From the NCBI GenBank assembly GCA_910586585.1, contig CAJUKA010000002.1, positions 114,066 to 178,065 of the forward strand: a DNA stretch of 64,000 nt, read 5' to 3'. This document shows positions 54,399-62,784 of the stretch, piece after piece; position 1 is the first letter of the stretch; each line of letters begins with the position of its first letter. Below the pieces are notes generated by a model. The model ran no database searches. It saw only the letters and a program-made list of their open reading frames with translations, and was not told the origin of the DNA. The position numbers were made by a program, and so were the translations under genes. This stretch comes from an uncultured Lachnospiraceae bacterium (GTDB taxonomy: Bacteria; Bacillota; Clostridia; Lachnospirales; Lachnospiraceae).

Positions 54399-54413
54399 AG
54401 GCTATTGCCTTTT
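54379..54413 (+). terminator. terminator overlapping the fapA stop
   Basis: TAGCCTCTACAAA (54379-54391) and its exact complement (54392-54404) form a perfect 26-base palindrome containing the TAG stop at 54396-54398. TTGCCTTTTT follows. The 255 bases after it contain a GGCTGAACTGTAAC fragment of the dispersed 18-mer at about 54519, and otherwise nothing recognised. Confidence 0.65.
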
Positions 54414-54668
54414 TGATAGTGCCAATAAGTGGTATTTGTGTTTTTGCATTTTTTAACATAGAAGCTGTTATAAACAGCATAATAAATGAAAATGTGATGC
54501 TCGTAACAGAAAGCCGTAGGCTGAACTGTAACATGGAATTTATAAATTGTGAAAAACAATGTTTGCATATTTGATTAAAATATATTAAAATAAGGCGAAA
54601 TATAGTTTCTTGCAAGGAACAATTGGAGGATTTAGATAGATTCCTAAATCCGGGAGGAGGGATATATA

Positions 54669-54980
54669 ATGGCAATCAGTCCGATATTGCTCAATGGAAG
54701 TATACAGCAGACAGATAATGTACTACACAATCAGGTTAAACAAGCAGAAAAAGGGATGGTGGATCAAGGGAATATTCAGATTCAAGAAGAAAAAAAAGAG
54801 CAGCGGAGGGCGAAACAAGTTGTAAATGCAGATGAAACTATGTTCAAGGAAAATCGTTTTGATGCGAAAGAAAAGGGCCGAAATGAATATTCTGGCGATG
54901 GCGGAAAACATAGGAAGAAATTCAAAGGTGATGGAAAGGTGGTTGCAAAGTCTGTTGGAGGCTTTGACATAAAAATCTGA
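54669..54980 (+). CDS. unknown small basic protein of the flagellar cluster
   Basis: 103 residues, not recognised. The start AISPILLNGSIQQTDNVLHNQVKQAEKG looks helical; the rest is highly charged, lysine-rich and probably disordered (KEQRRAKQ, GKHRKKFKGDGK). No signal peptide or membrane helix. GGGAGGAGGG lies nine bases before the ATG, a strong site, which argues that it is real. Confidence 0.65.
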   Translation: MAISPILLNGSIQQTDNVLHNQVKQAEKGMVDQGNIQIQEEKKEQRRAKQVVNADETMFKENRFDAKEKGRNEYSGDGGKHRKKFKGDGKVVAKSVGGFDIKI

Positions 54981-55020
54981 TGCACAAAAAGAATTGCGTT
55001 TTGGAAAGGTTTGGTTACAG

Positions 55021-56163
55021 ATGAATTGGATAGAGGTGGCACTGCTTATATTTGGAGTTGGTGCATTTGCAGGTAGTTTTTTGATTAGAGGAAAATCGGC
55101 TGATGAGGAAGAAGAGCAGCATGTGGATATAGAACTTATCAGAACGATTATAGAGAAAGAAATGGGCGATGCCAAGGAACGTGTTGCAGAAGTAGTAGAC
55201 GAGACACTCGAATATGCAGTAGAAAAAACAGAACGTGCATCGGAAAGAATTTCAAATGAAAAGATTATGGCAATCAGTGAATATTCAGAGACAGTACTTT
55301 CAGATATCAATAAATCACATCAGGAAGTAATGTTTCTTTATGATATGTTAAACGATAAGCACAATAACTTAAAAGAGACCGTGAAGCATGTTGACAAAAC
55401 TGCAAGAGAAGCGGAAGAAGCAGCGAATGCAGCAGCAATTGCACTTGCGGCAAAGGCGAAAGAAGATGCAGAAGCAAAAGAGAGAGAGAAGTTAGAGGAG
55501 AACGCCGCAAAAAAAGAAGCTGCCACAAAAGGCTCTTTTGGGCAGGCATTACAGGATAAAGATGCAATGGAAAAGGAACATGCACGCCATCAGATGGCAC
55601 GGCTAATTCTTCCTATGCAGCAGGAAATGACAATGCGGCGGCAAGCAGATGCACGTTCTATGGATTTGAGTGCATTTGCGGTGAAACCAGAGAATAAAAC
55701 AGAGTCAGTAGATGACAATCAAGCGTCAGAACTCAGACCACTTGTTGTGAAAAGTGTAGAAATTGTATCGTCTAATACAATGGATATGCCTCCTGTGTCT
55801 GAAAATATCGGAATGAATCCAGCAGTATTGGCAGGAATGAATATGCCTTCTGCAAAGGCAGATACAAAATCTTCAGATACCAGACAGGTAGAAGTTTATT
55901 CTTTTGCAAAGCAGGCGCCTCGCGTGGAGCGTCCAGTAAAAAAAGAAGCGCAGGCGGCAGCCTTTGAAAATACAATGAACATGGCAAAGAGACAGGATGT
56001 ATTTCAGGAACAAGTACCAGCGGAAGAAGTAAAAGAAAACAATAATGACAGAATCCTTAGCCTTCATAAACAGGGCGTTTCAAATGTCGATATTGCAAAG
56101 GAACTTGGCCTTGGTGTTGGAGAGGTGAAGCTGGTTATCAGTCTGTTCAAGGGGGCAGTATAA
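55021..56163 (+). CDS. DUF6115-like membrane-anchored coiled-coil protein
   Basis: About 380 residues. A single N-terminal helix (WIEVALLIFGVGAFAGSFLI) anchors a long coiled coil (residues about 30-200, rich in E, K and A). A low-complexity middle follows, and the C-terminal helix-turn-helix reads DRILSLHKQGVSNVDIAKELGLGVGEVKLVISLF. That combination fits the DUF6115 family found after flagellar genes in Clostridia; its role is unknown. The ATG at 55021 has GGAAAGG twelve bases upstream. The stop abuts the next gene. Confidence 0.75.
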   Translation: MNWIEVALLIFGVGAFAGSFLIRGKSADEEEEQHVDIELIRTIIEKEMGDAKERVAEVVDETLEYAVEKTERASERISNEKIMAISEYSETVLSDINKSHQEVMFLYDMLNDKHNNLKETVKHVDKTAREAEEAANAAAIALAAKAKEDAEAKEREKLEENAAKKEAATKGSFGQALQDKDAMEKEHARHQMARLILPMQQEMTMRRQADARSMDLSAFAVKPENKTESVDDNQASELRPLVVKSVEIVSSNTMDMPPVSENIGMNPAVLAGMNMPSAKADTKSSDTRQVEVYSFAKQAPRVERPVKKEAQAAAFENTMNMAKRQDVFQEQVPAEEVKENNNDRILSLHKQGVSNVDIAKELGLGVGEVKLVISLFKGAV

Positions 56164-56730
56164 ATGAAATTTAAGTATTTAATGAGAGGAATTGGGCTTG
56201 GCGTAATTATAACTGCTGTGGTAATGGGCGCTTACAGTAGAAGTGCAGTGGCAGATGCAAGGGTATCTGTTTTAAAAGAATATGGACTTGATGAAGACAA
56301 ACCAATCTTGCCAGAGGCGCAGACAACAGAAGATATTGAGCCTACATCTGAACCTGTAATTGTGGGAGGAGAGGAAACAGAACCCGCAGAAGAAGTTGGC
56401 ACAGATGCAACACAGGATTCTGATCAGCCAGAAGATATCACAACACCTGATATTCAGGGAAATGCAGAGGATGAAAATGAAGAAGAATCTTCAACAGTAA
56501 ATGTAGTGACTGTGGAACCGTCAGGAGATGCTGTGGAGATTGAAATATCCATTGGAGATGATTCTGGAACGGTATCCAGGAAGCTTTTCAATGCGGGACT
56601 TATTGAAAATGCAGCAGAGTATGATGCCTATTTGATGCAGCATGGATATGATAAAAAATTAAATGCAGGCACAAAGAAAATCAATACAACAGATGGGTGG
56701 CAGGAAATTGCAGAAAAAATAACGAAATAA
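56164..56730 (+). CDS. MltG-like protein lacking the catalytic domain
   Basis: 188 residues. An N-terminal helix (MRGIGLGVIITAVVMGAYS) is followed by an acidic, threonine-rich spacer. The C-terminal domain IEISIGDDSGTVSRKLFNAGLIENAAEYDAYL... resembles the LysM-like N-terminal domain of the endolytic transglycosylase MltG/YceG. The transglycosylase domain with its catalytic glutamate is absent and the frame ends normally. Directly coupled to the preceding gene (no spacer). It may be a cell-wall binding partner rather than an enzyme. Confidence 0.7.
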   Translation: MKFKYLMRGIGLGVIITAVVMGAYSRSAVADARVSVLKEYGLDEDKPILPEAQTTEDIEPTSEPVIVGGEETEPAEEVGTDATQDSDQPEDITTPDIQGNAEDENEEESSTVNVVTVEPSGDAVEIEISIGDDSGTVSRKLFNAGLIENAAEYDAYLMQHGYDKKLNAGTKKINTTDGWQEIAEKITK

Positions 56731-56808
56731 GTCGCCAGCAAACACCAAATAATATTGGCGAAAATATACATTCTGGCGACTTATGAATGGGCATGGCGGA
56801 ACTGTTAC
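56731..56808. repeat. inverted-repeat element related to the 7.4-kb element
   Basis: GTCGCCAG (56730-56737) pairs with CTGGCGAC (56773-56780). The sequence ACTTATGAATGGGCATGGC, then GAACTGTTAC (56779-56808), matches 7455-7484 with one change in the 18-mer arm. It lies in the gap between the flagellar cluster and rpsB. Confidence 0.55.
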
Positions 56809-56832
56809 AAATAAAAATAAGGATCATAATTC

Positions 56833-56862
56833 AAAAAGACCTCTTGCATGAGAGGTCTTTTT
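56833..56862 (+). terminator. terminator closing the flagellar cluster
   Basis: AAAAAGACCTCT (56833-56844) pairs perfectly with AGAGGTCTTTTT (56851-56862), loop TGCATG. Confidence 0.82.
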
Positions 56863-56869
56863 ATGATAA

Positions 56870-57033
56870 ACTAATATCGTTGTGGCTGCATTCGTGCAGT
56901 TCAAAATATTACAGTATTCACGCTTGTGGATTTACGGTCCATGCCACAAACGCTTGGGAATAGAATCCTATGGTAGTCCGTAAAAATGATGCAGGCGGCA
57001 GCGCGGTAGAACCGCAGAAAATGGAGGGAAAAT
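56870..57033 (+). promoter_or_regulatory. structured leader of rpsB
   Basis: The 164-base leader contains TTTACGG (56951-56957) against CCGTAAA (about 56977-56983), enclosing GGAATAGAATCC. A further small hairpin CTGCA/TGCAG is upstream. It has the look of an autogenous ribosomal protein leader, but I do not recognise a described class. Confidence 0.35.
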
Positions 57034-57795
57034 ATGAGCGTTATTTCAATGAAACAGTTGCTGGAGGCGGGTGTTCATTTTGGACATCAGACAAGAAGAT
57101 GGAACCCTAAAATGGCTCCTTATATCTTCACAGAGAGAAATGGTATCTATATTATTGACTTACAGAAGTCTGTAGGTAAGGTTGACGAGGCTTACAAGGC
57201 TGTTGCAGATATTGTAGGACGGGGAGGCACAATTCTTTTTGTTGGTACAAAGAAGCAGGCACAGGATGCTGTTCGTACTGAAGCAGAGCGTTGTGGTATG
57301 TTCTATGTTAACGAAAGATGGCTTGGCGGTATGCTTACAAACTTCAAGACAATCAGAAGCAGAATCAATAGACTTAAGGCAATTGAAGTAATGGCAGAGG
57401 ATGGAACATTCGATGTTCTTCCAAAGAAAGAAGTCATAAAGATTAAAAAGGAATGGGAAAAGCTTGAAAGAAACCTTGGCGGCATCAAGGATATGCCAAA
57501 GGTTCCAGATGCGATTTTTGTAGTAGATCCCAAGAAGGAAAGAATCTGCGTACAGGAAGCTCATACACTGGGTATTCCACTGATTGGTATCGCTGATACC
57601 AACTGCGATCCGGAAGAACTTGATTATGTGATTCCAGGGAACGATGATGCGATTCGTGCAGTAAAATTAATTGTTTCTGCAATGGCAGATGCTGTTATAG
57701 AGGCAAACCAGGGAGAAATTATGACAGAAGCTGATGTGACCGAAGAAGTTTCAGAGGAAGAGAACTCTGAAGAAGGAGTTGCAGAGGCTGAATAA
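57034..57795 (+). CDS. rpsB: 30S ribosomal protein S2
   Basis: 253-residue S2. MKQLLEAGVHFGHQTRRWNPKMAPYIF, the RWLGGMLTNFKTIR motif and PDAIFVVDPKKERI are universal. A glutamate-rich C-terminal tail is present. GGAGGG precedes the ATG. It pairs with tsf as in most bacteria. Confidence 0.98.
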   Translation: MSVISMKQLLEAGVHFGHQTRRWNPKMAPYIFTERNGIYIIDLQKSVGKVDEAYKAVADIVGRGGTILFVGTKKQAQDAVRTEAERCGMFYVNERWLGGMLTNFKTIRSRINRLKAIEVMAEDGTFDVLPKKEVIKIKKEWEKLERNLGGIKDMPKVPDAIFVVDPKKERICVQEAHTLGIPLIGIADTNCDPEELDYVIPGNDDAIRAVKLIVSAMADAVIEANQGEIMTEADVTEEVSEEENSEEGVAEAE

Positions 57796-57896
57796 AAATA
57801 AAATATAGAGACAGCAGGATAGAACGAAATTCATACTGCAAATAGTGTGATAATTGCGCATATGCTTTGCAGTTTTGACAAGAATGGAGGATTAAA

Positions 57897-58832
57897 ATGG
57901 AAATTACAGCAGCAATGGTAAAAGAATTAAGAGAAATGACCGGTGCTGGTATGATGGATTGCAAGAAGGCATTGAATGAGACAAATGGAAATATGGAGGA
58001 AGCAGTTGAGTTCTTGAGAAAGAATGGACAGGCTAAGGCGGAAAAGAAGGCAGGTCGTATTGCTGCAGAAGGTCTTTGCAGAGTTTGTACAGATGACGAT
58101 AAGGCAGCGGCAGTTGTTGAAGTAAACTCTGAGACAGACTTTGTTGCAAAGAATGAACAGTTCCAGAACTATGTAGCAGCAGTTGCAAAACAGGCACTTG
58201 CTACATCTGCTACAGATCTTGATGCATTTTTGGCTGAACCTTGGAATGAAGATTCTTCTAAGACTGTGAAAGAAGCTTTGGTAGAGAAGGTTGCCGTGAT
58301 AGGTGAAAATTTAACTATCAGAAGATTTGAGAAAGTAGTAGCAGAAAATGGCTGTGTGGCAACTTATACACATGGTGGCGGAAAGATTGGCGTTATTGTA
58401 GAAGCAGAAACATCTGTTGTAAATGACGAAGTAAGAGAAGCGCTTGTAAATCTTGCAATGCAGGTTGCAGCATTATATCCAAAGTATGTATCTTCAGATG
58501 ATATTTCTGAGGAATACAAAGCACATGAGAAGGAAATCATCACAGAACAGATTAAGAATGATCCCAAAATGGCAGGAAAGCCAGATAAAGTTATCGAGGG
58601 CGCTGTCAATGGACGTCTGAACAAAGAGCTGAAAGAAGTATGCTTATTAGAGCAGGTATATGTAAAAGCAGTGGATGGAAAGCAGACGGTTCAGCAGTAT
58701 GTGAATGAAGTGGCAAAAGCTGTCAATGCAGATTTAAAGATTAAGAGATTTGTTCGTTTTGAAACAGGCGAAGGCATCGAGAAAAAAGTAGATGATTTCG
58801 CAGCAGAAGTTGCAGCTCAGGCTGGAATGTAA
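57897..58832 (+). CDS. tsf: elongation factor Ts
   Basis: 311-residue guanine nucleotide exchange factor for EF-Tu. The N-terminal VKELREMTGAGMMDCKKALNE and the TDFVAKNEQF segment are intact, with two dimerisation-like core subdomains. AATGGAGG is upstream of ATG. Confidence 0.98.
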   Translation: MEITAAMVKELREMTGAGMMDCKKALNETNGNMEEAVEFLRKNGQAKAEKKAGRIAAEGLCRVCTDDDKAAAVVEVNSETDFVAKNEQFQNYVAAVAKQALATSATDLDAFLAEPWNEDSSKTVKEALVEKVAVIGENLTIRRFEKVVAENGCVATYTHGGGKIGVIVEAETSVVNDEVREALVNLAMQVAALYPKYVSSDDISEEYKAHEKEIITEQIKNDPKMAGKPDKVIEGAVNGRLNKELKEVCLLEQVYVKAVDGKQTVQQYVNEVAKAVNADLKIKRFVRFETGEGIEKKVDDFAAEVAAQAGM

Positions 58833-58842
58833 AAGATAATAT

Positions 58843-58890
58843 ATAAGCTTCCTATCAATCATATCGTTAATTGATAGGAAGCTTATTTTA
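58843..58890 (+). terminator. tsf terminator
   Basis: A 17-bp perfect stem (58843-58859 / 58870-58886), beginning ATAAGCTTCC, followed by TTTTAATTTT. Confidence 0.85.
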
Positions 58891-58958
58891 ATTTTGGAAT
58901 TAGCATAGTCTTTCCATGCTTCCCCTTGGCGGTTCAAATAGAAATAAAATTATTAGAA

Positions 58959-59372
58959 TTACACATCATTTAGATAAGCTTCATATTCTTCAAAAGATTC
59001 TTCGCCACAGCCGTCTAGAAGCATCATAAAGCAGCTTTCAATAATATCAATCCACGTCAGCAAATCTTTTGTTTGTTCTTCTGTCAATAGATGGTTAACT
59101 TCCAACATTCCACCATCAGGGGAGGTCCATTCTCTTGTCAGATGGATGATTGCTACAATGTCTGATATGATTTCGCGGTCAATCGTTGGTGTAGAAAATT
59201 CATTGGTTAATGTTTTTAGGCATTCTATCACTTCTATAAAGTTTTCTTGATGCAGTTCACCGCCAAAAGGGCGTAAAATTCCTAAAAAACCATTTTTCCA
59301 TTTTGGATTTTGGATGTCACTATTTCTTGATGAATGAAAAGACAGCAATTCTTTTGCTTCCTTGATATTCAT
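58959..59372 (-). CDS. unknown acidic cytoplasmic protein
   Basis: 137 residues, not recognised. Mostly helical and acidic, no signal peptide or membrane helix. Notable segments are FLGILRPFGGELHQENFIEVIECLKTL and TREWTSPDGGMLEVNHLLTEEQ. The size and composition are like immunity proteins of polymorphic toxin systems, but no toxin gene is adjacent. AAGGAGG precedes the ATG on the minus strand. It has its own promoter and is divergent from blaI. Confidence 0.7.
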   Translation of the reverse strand: MNIKEAKELLSFHSSRNSDIQNPKWKNGFLGILRPFGGELHQENFIEVIECLKTLTNEFSTPTIDREIISDIVAIIHLTREWTSPDGGMLEVNHLLTEEQTKDLLTWIDIIESCFMMLLDGCGEESFEEYEAYLNDV

Positions 59373-59408
59373 AACGGTTGCGCCTCCTTATGTATTCAAA
59401 TTTTTTTT

Positions 59409-59437
59409 AGTATATCACAGCTATTCATTGGATTCAA
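59409..59437 (-). promoter_or_regulatory. sigma-A promoter of the unknown minus-strand gene
   Basis: On the minus strand, TTGAAT (59432-59437) and TATACT (59409-59414) with a 17-base spacer. Its -35 lies 13 bases from the blaI -35, so the two promoters are divergent and nearly back to back. Confidence 0.6.
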
Positions 59438-59449
59438 TTATAATATCTA

Positions 59450-59509
59450 TTGACAAACTGGTTTAAAAGATTTAAACTTATTTTAGTTTAAATCTTTTAA
59501 ACCAGTTTG
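59450..59509 (+). promoter_or_regulatory. blaI promoter within a 25-bp perfect inverted repeat
   Basis: Arms 59454-59478 and 59485-59509 are exact complements, separated by TATTTT. TTGACA (59450-59455) and TAAACT (59473-59478), spacer 17, overlap the left arm. BlaI-family dimers bind dyad operators, so this is probably the operator of the blaI-M56 pair. Confidence 0.75.
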
Positions 59510-59544
59510 TGGCGGCAGAACTAAAAATAGAAAGGAATAGAAAA

Positions 59545-59904
59545 ATGTTTACTTATATCATGACAGAGGCAGAAATGCTTTTAGCGGAATTAATCTGGCA
59601 GAACGAACCAATAGGAAGCGGTGACTTGGTAAAATTGGCAGCAGAAAAATTAGACTGGAAAAAATCAACAACATATACCGTGCTTAGAAAAATCTGTGAA
59701 AATGAGATTTTTCAAAATGTGTCCGCTACAGTGACCTCAAAAATGAGCAGAGAAGAATATACAAGGCGAAAGGGAGAGCGGTATTTAGATGAAAATTATA
59801 ACGGTTCTTTACCTAGTTTTGTAGCGGCTTTTTTGAAGAAAAAAAGACTGAGCAAGAAAGAAATTGAAGAACTTGCAGCATTGATTGAAGCGTATAAGGA
59901 ATAA
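59545..59904 (+). CDS. BlaI/MecI/CopY family repressor
   Basis: 119-residue winged-helix repressor. MTEAEMLLAELIWQNEPIGSGDLVKLAAEKLDWKKSTTYTVLRKICE is the DNA-binding domain with the KKSTTYTVL recognition helix. The C-terminal dimerisation/cleavage region is shorter. ATG 59545 has AAGGA eight bases upstream; the frame runs back to 59509 inside the operator. Paired with an M56 protease as in bla/mec systems, where the protease triggers repressor loss. Confidence 0.92.
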   Translation: MFTYIMTEAEMLLAELIWQNEPIGSGDLVKLAAEKLDWKKSTTYTVLRKICENEIFQNVSATVTSKMSREEYTRRKGERYLDENYNGSLPSFVAAFLKKKRLSKKEIEELAALIEAYKE

Positions 59905-59975
59905 TGAGATATTAAGTCCAGCTAAGAAAAGTCAAGTAGAGTTATCGCGCAGCGATTAAAAATAGGAGGATTATT

Positions 59976-62771
59976 GTGCTTTGGGATATATTTTTAATGG
60001 TATTGAATATCAGCATTATAAGCTGTTATACAATTATTGTAGTATTTGTGCTTCGTGCACTGCTTCTAAAATGGGAGAGAAAGTACGCATACCTTTTATG
60101 GTTTGTTGTTTTTATCAATCTTTGCATTCCTTATCGTGTTTCAGGACCTTTTAGTTTGGTGCCGTCGTGGGTAGCTGATTTCGATATATCAAAACAAAAT
60201 GAAACTGTACAAAAAGACTATCTGCCAAATGAAGAAATTGTTCAAATAGAGGTAATTCCTGGTGATAAGAATGGAGAGACAGTATTCTCACAAACATCAA
60301 ATGGAGTTACATATCATAACTATGAAGCTGAGGCGGAGATGAGTGCATCCAATGGAATACCAGGAACAGACTCAAATAGTGAAACAGTATATTTTGATAT
60401 CATGAATGAGGACAAAGAGGAGTCAAAAAATTATTTTTTGGTGATAGTATGGCTTGCTGGGATTGGTTTGATTGGAGCATGGAATATAGGAGGGCTTATT
60501 AAGCTGCGCAAAAATCTTGCAAACGCAGTATCGCTATCAGAAACGGATAGTAGTATAAAAGTAGCCCAAAAGATAAATTCACCTTTTCTGTGGGGAATTT
60601 TTTCACCGATAATTTATTTACCAGAGAATATTGATACAGAGGAACGCACTTATATTATTGCGCATGAAAACTATCATAAGAAACGCAAGGACCATATATT
60701 TAAACCAGTAATTTTTATGATTTCTCTGATACACTGGTTTAATCCGTTTGTGTGGGCAGCATATATTTTGTTTGTGAGAGATATGGAAATATCATGTGAT
60801 GAGGCTGTGATTGCAAATGCAGATGAGGATATCAGAAAAAAGTATGCTGCGAGTCTTTTGAAATATGCCGCTAGACAGAATGGATATACATTGACACCGA
60901 TTACATTTGGAGAGCCTTCATTAAAGAGCAGAATAAAAAATATTTTGCAGTACAAAAAAAGAAATATTGTGATCTCTGCCATAATACTTTGTTGTGTTAT
61001 TATCATAATGCTTGGTTTGAGTTTTAAACCGCAACAGAAAAAAGTACAAGTAAAACTTGATATACAAGAAGAAAATTATGAGCAAGATGTGATTGATACG
61101 CTCGATCATGACTTTGGATCGAATTCTGCACAATCGCAGCAGGCAGAGTGGAAACCTGGGATCATTAAGGCGGCAGATGGCCAAAATAAATATACAACAA
61201 TGTTGATGGAATCAGATATTGTATCGGGTAAGGTATCAGATTTTCGAACATTTTCATATGAGGAGGAACACAACGGAAAGAAAAATTCGATAGCATATGT
61301 TATGGCAGGTAAAAAGGATAAGGAGGCAATTTCAGGAAGTCTTTGGTTTGTAGGAGAAAACACAGTGCTGCCTGTCATGCAACATATTACAATAACAGAA
61401 TCGCAAATGGAAACCATCGCTTTTAAAGAAAATACATATGTTATCATTAATTATCAGGCGGACAATAGAATAGATGGCAGAATATTGCCGATAACAAACG
61501 ATATTTTATCAAGTGAAATTATGCCGGATATTTTTGGTAAGAAGAAAATAGGAGATTTAGAGGGAACGATTTTGTGCACGAATACTGCATATGATGTAGA
61601 ATGTATGGTGGATAGTTCAGGAGAAAAAAGCGTTTATAATTGGTATGGACAGACAACAAAGGAATATGCTTTTTGGCTGACAGATGAAAATACCTACAAG
61701 GAAATGGATGCACGCGTAATGACGCAGGAAGAAATAGCGTTGATTCCTTATGGAAATGCGATAATTGAGAAGGTACAACAGCAATATCCAAACGCACAAA
61801 AACAATATATTATACGTGAAAATGGCATTGTAAATGTGAATATTTGCGAAGAATCGCAAGATGGAGAAAGCGCGCATTTTTCCTTTATGACTTTTGCGAT
61901 ACGGGGAAACCAGGAAGCAGAATTTATAGAAAGCGGTGATGGGGTATATCTGCTTCATATGGCAGAGGAAGCTTCTTATAATTATTTTCTGGCATTTTTT
62001 GGCGGACAAGAACAGTTTCTTCCAAATGACATTACAATACTGCCATGGTATGAACAAGACTGGCAACCTGATATCGCATATGAAACTGCTGATAAATCGC
62101 AAAACTATCTGATAGGGCAGGAAGAGAAGCTGACAGGATTAGAACAAATACGCTTAGATGGTCTGGTACCATATTATGGAATTGTATCAGGGGACAGAGA
62201 TAATATGGAGCTCTTTTTTCAGTATTGCAATACTGCAGTGGCCACAACAGTTACTGCAAGGCGTAGAATGGCTTATGAATGGATTAATAAGATTGGAAAA
62301 ACAGAAAGCTTTGAAGTCTATGGAACCAATTTAATTGATACAGTATTGATAAGGACTATGGAAGGAAAATATTTGCGTATCAATCATCCATTTTCCTCAA
62401 ATTATAGTGAGGTGCCTGCGCTGTATGAATCAGATTTTGATAAAGACGGAGAGCAGGAACTTGTGCTGATGGGAGGTTTTGGTTATCATGGAACAGGATT
62501 ATATCAGGAACAATTGTTTATAGTGGATAAAGGAACCGATGGCGTTTGGGGGGCATATGAATTTAGTGAGGAGATTTACCTGCCTGTAATAGAACAGCAT
62601 ATTAGCTCTGTTTACAGTGAGGGCAGCCTCAAACTGCAGATTGACGGAGAAGAGGTTAGCATGTTCACCGGAGAAGAAGCAGAAAGGGATTCTTATTTTA
62701 TTGCTGCTTTTTCTTATAAAGGGGAAGGAAATTGGCAAATAGAAGAGTATCGTTATCTGTTTGAAGAATGA
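59976..62771 (+). CDS. M56-family (BlaR1-like) sensor metalloprotease
   Basis: 931-residue membrane protein. The start is GTG 59976, six bases after AGGAGG. Helices lie at about 7-27, 36-52 and 152-172; the gluzincin motif HENYH (HExxH) is at 230-234 in IIAHENYHKKRKDH. There are further helices near 248-265 and about 330-350, and the CDEAV motif after the fourth helix. The extracytoplasmic part from 350 on (about 580 residues) is not a penicillin-binding domain as in BlaR1; no SxxK/SxN/KTG set is seen. Near 818 it has a calcium-loop-like DFDKDGEQELVLMGG. The outer loop between helices 2 and 3 contains DYLPNEEIV (81-89) and IPGTDSNSETVY (128-139), also found in FliF. The signal is unknown. Confidence 0.85.
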   Translation: MLWDIFLMVLNISIISCYTIIVVFVLRALLLKWERKYAYLLWFVVFINLCIPYRVSGPFSLVPSWVADFDISKQNETVQKDYLPNEEIVQIEVIPGDKNGETVFSQTSNGVTYHNYEAEAEMSASNGIPGTDSNSETVYFDIMNEDKEESKNYFLVIVWLAGIGLIGAWNIGGLIKLRKNLANAVSLSETDSSIKVAQKINSPFLWGIFSPIIYLPENIDTEERTYIIAHENYHKKRKDHIFKPVIFMISLIHWFNPFVWAAYILFVRDMEISCDEAVIANADEDIRKKYAASLLKYAARQNGYTLTPITFGEPSLKSRIKNILQYKKRNIVISAIILCCVIIIMLGLSFKPQQKKVQVKLDIQEENYEQDVIDTLDHDFGSNSAQSQQAEWKPGIIKAADGQNKYTTMLMESDIVSGKVSDFRTFSYEEEHNGKKNSIAYVMAGKKDKEAISGSLWFVGENTVLPVMQHITITESQMETIAFKENTYVIINYQADNRIDGRILPITNDILSSEIMPDIFGKKKIGDLEGTILCTNTAYDVECMVDSSGEKSVYNWYGQTTKEYAFWLTDENTYKEMDARVMTQEEIALIPYGNAIIEKVQQQYPNAQKQYIIRENGIVNVNICEESQDGESAHFSFMTFAIRGNQEAEFIESGDGVYLLHMAEEASYNYFLAFFGGQEQFLPNDITILPWYEQDWQPDIAYETADKSQNYLIGQEEKLTGLEQIRLDGLVPYYGIVSGDRDNMELFFQYCNTAVATTVTARRRMAYEWINKIGKTESFEVYGTNLIDTVLIRTMEGKYLRINHPFSSNYSEVPALYESDFDKDGEQELVLMGGFGYHGTGLYQEQLFIVDKGTDGVWGAYEFSEEIYLPVIEQHISSVYSEGSLKLQIDGEEVSMFTGEEAERDSYFIAAFSYKGEGNWQIEEYRYLFEE

Positions 62772-62784
62772 GCATGTCTTAAAA

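Noticed and set aside
56164..56730. Functional endolytic transglycosylase MltG
   Set aside because: Only the N-terminal LysM-like domain is present; the catalytic domain is missing and the stop is normal.
60663..60677. M56 gene as a true beta-lactam resistance sensor (BlaR1)
   Set aside because: The protease motif is present but no penicillin-binding SxxK, SxN or KTG set is visible in the C-terminal part, and no beta-lactamase gene is nearby.
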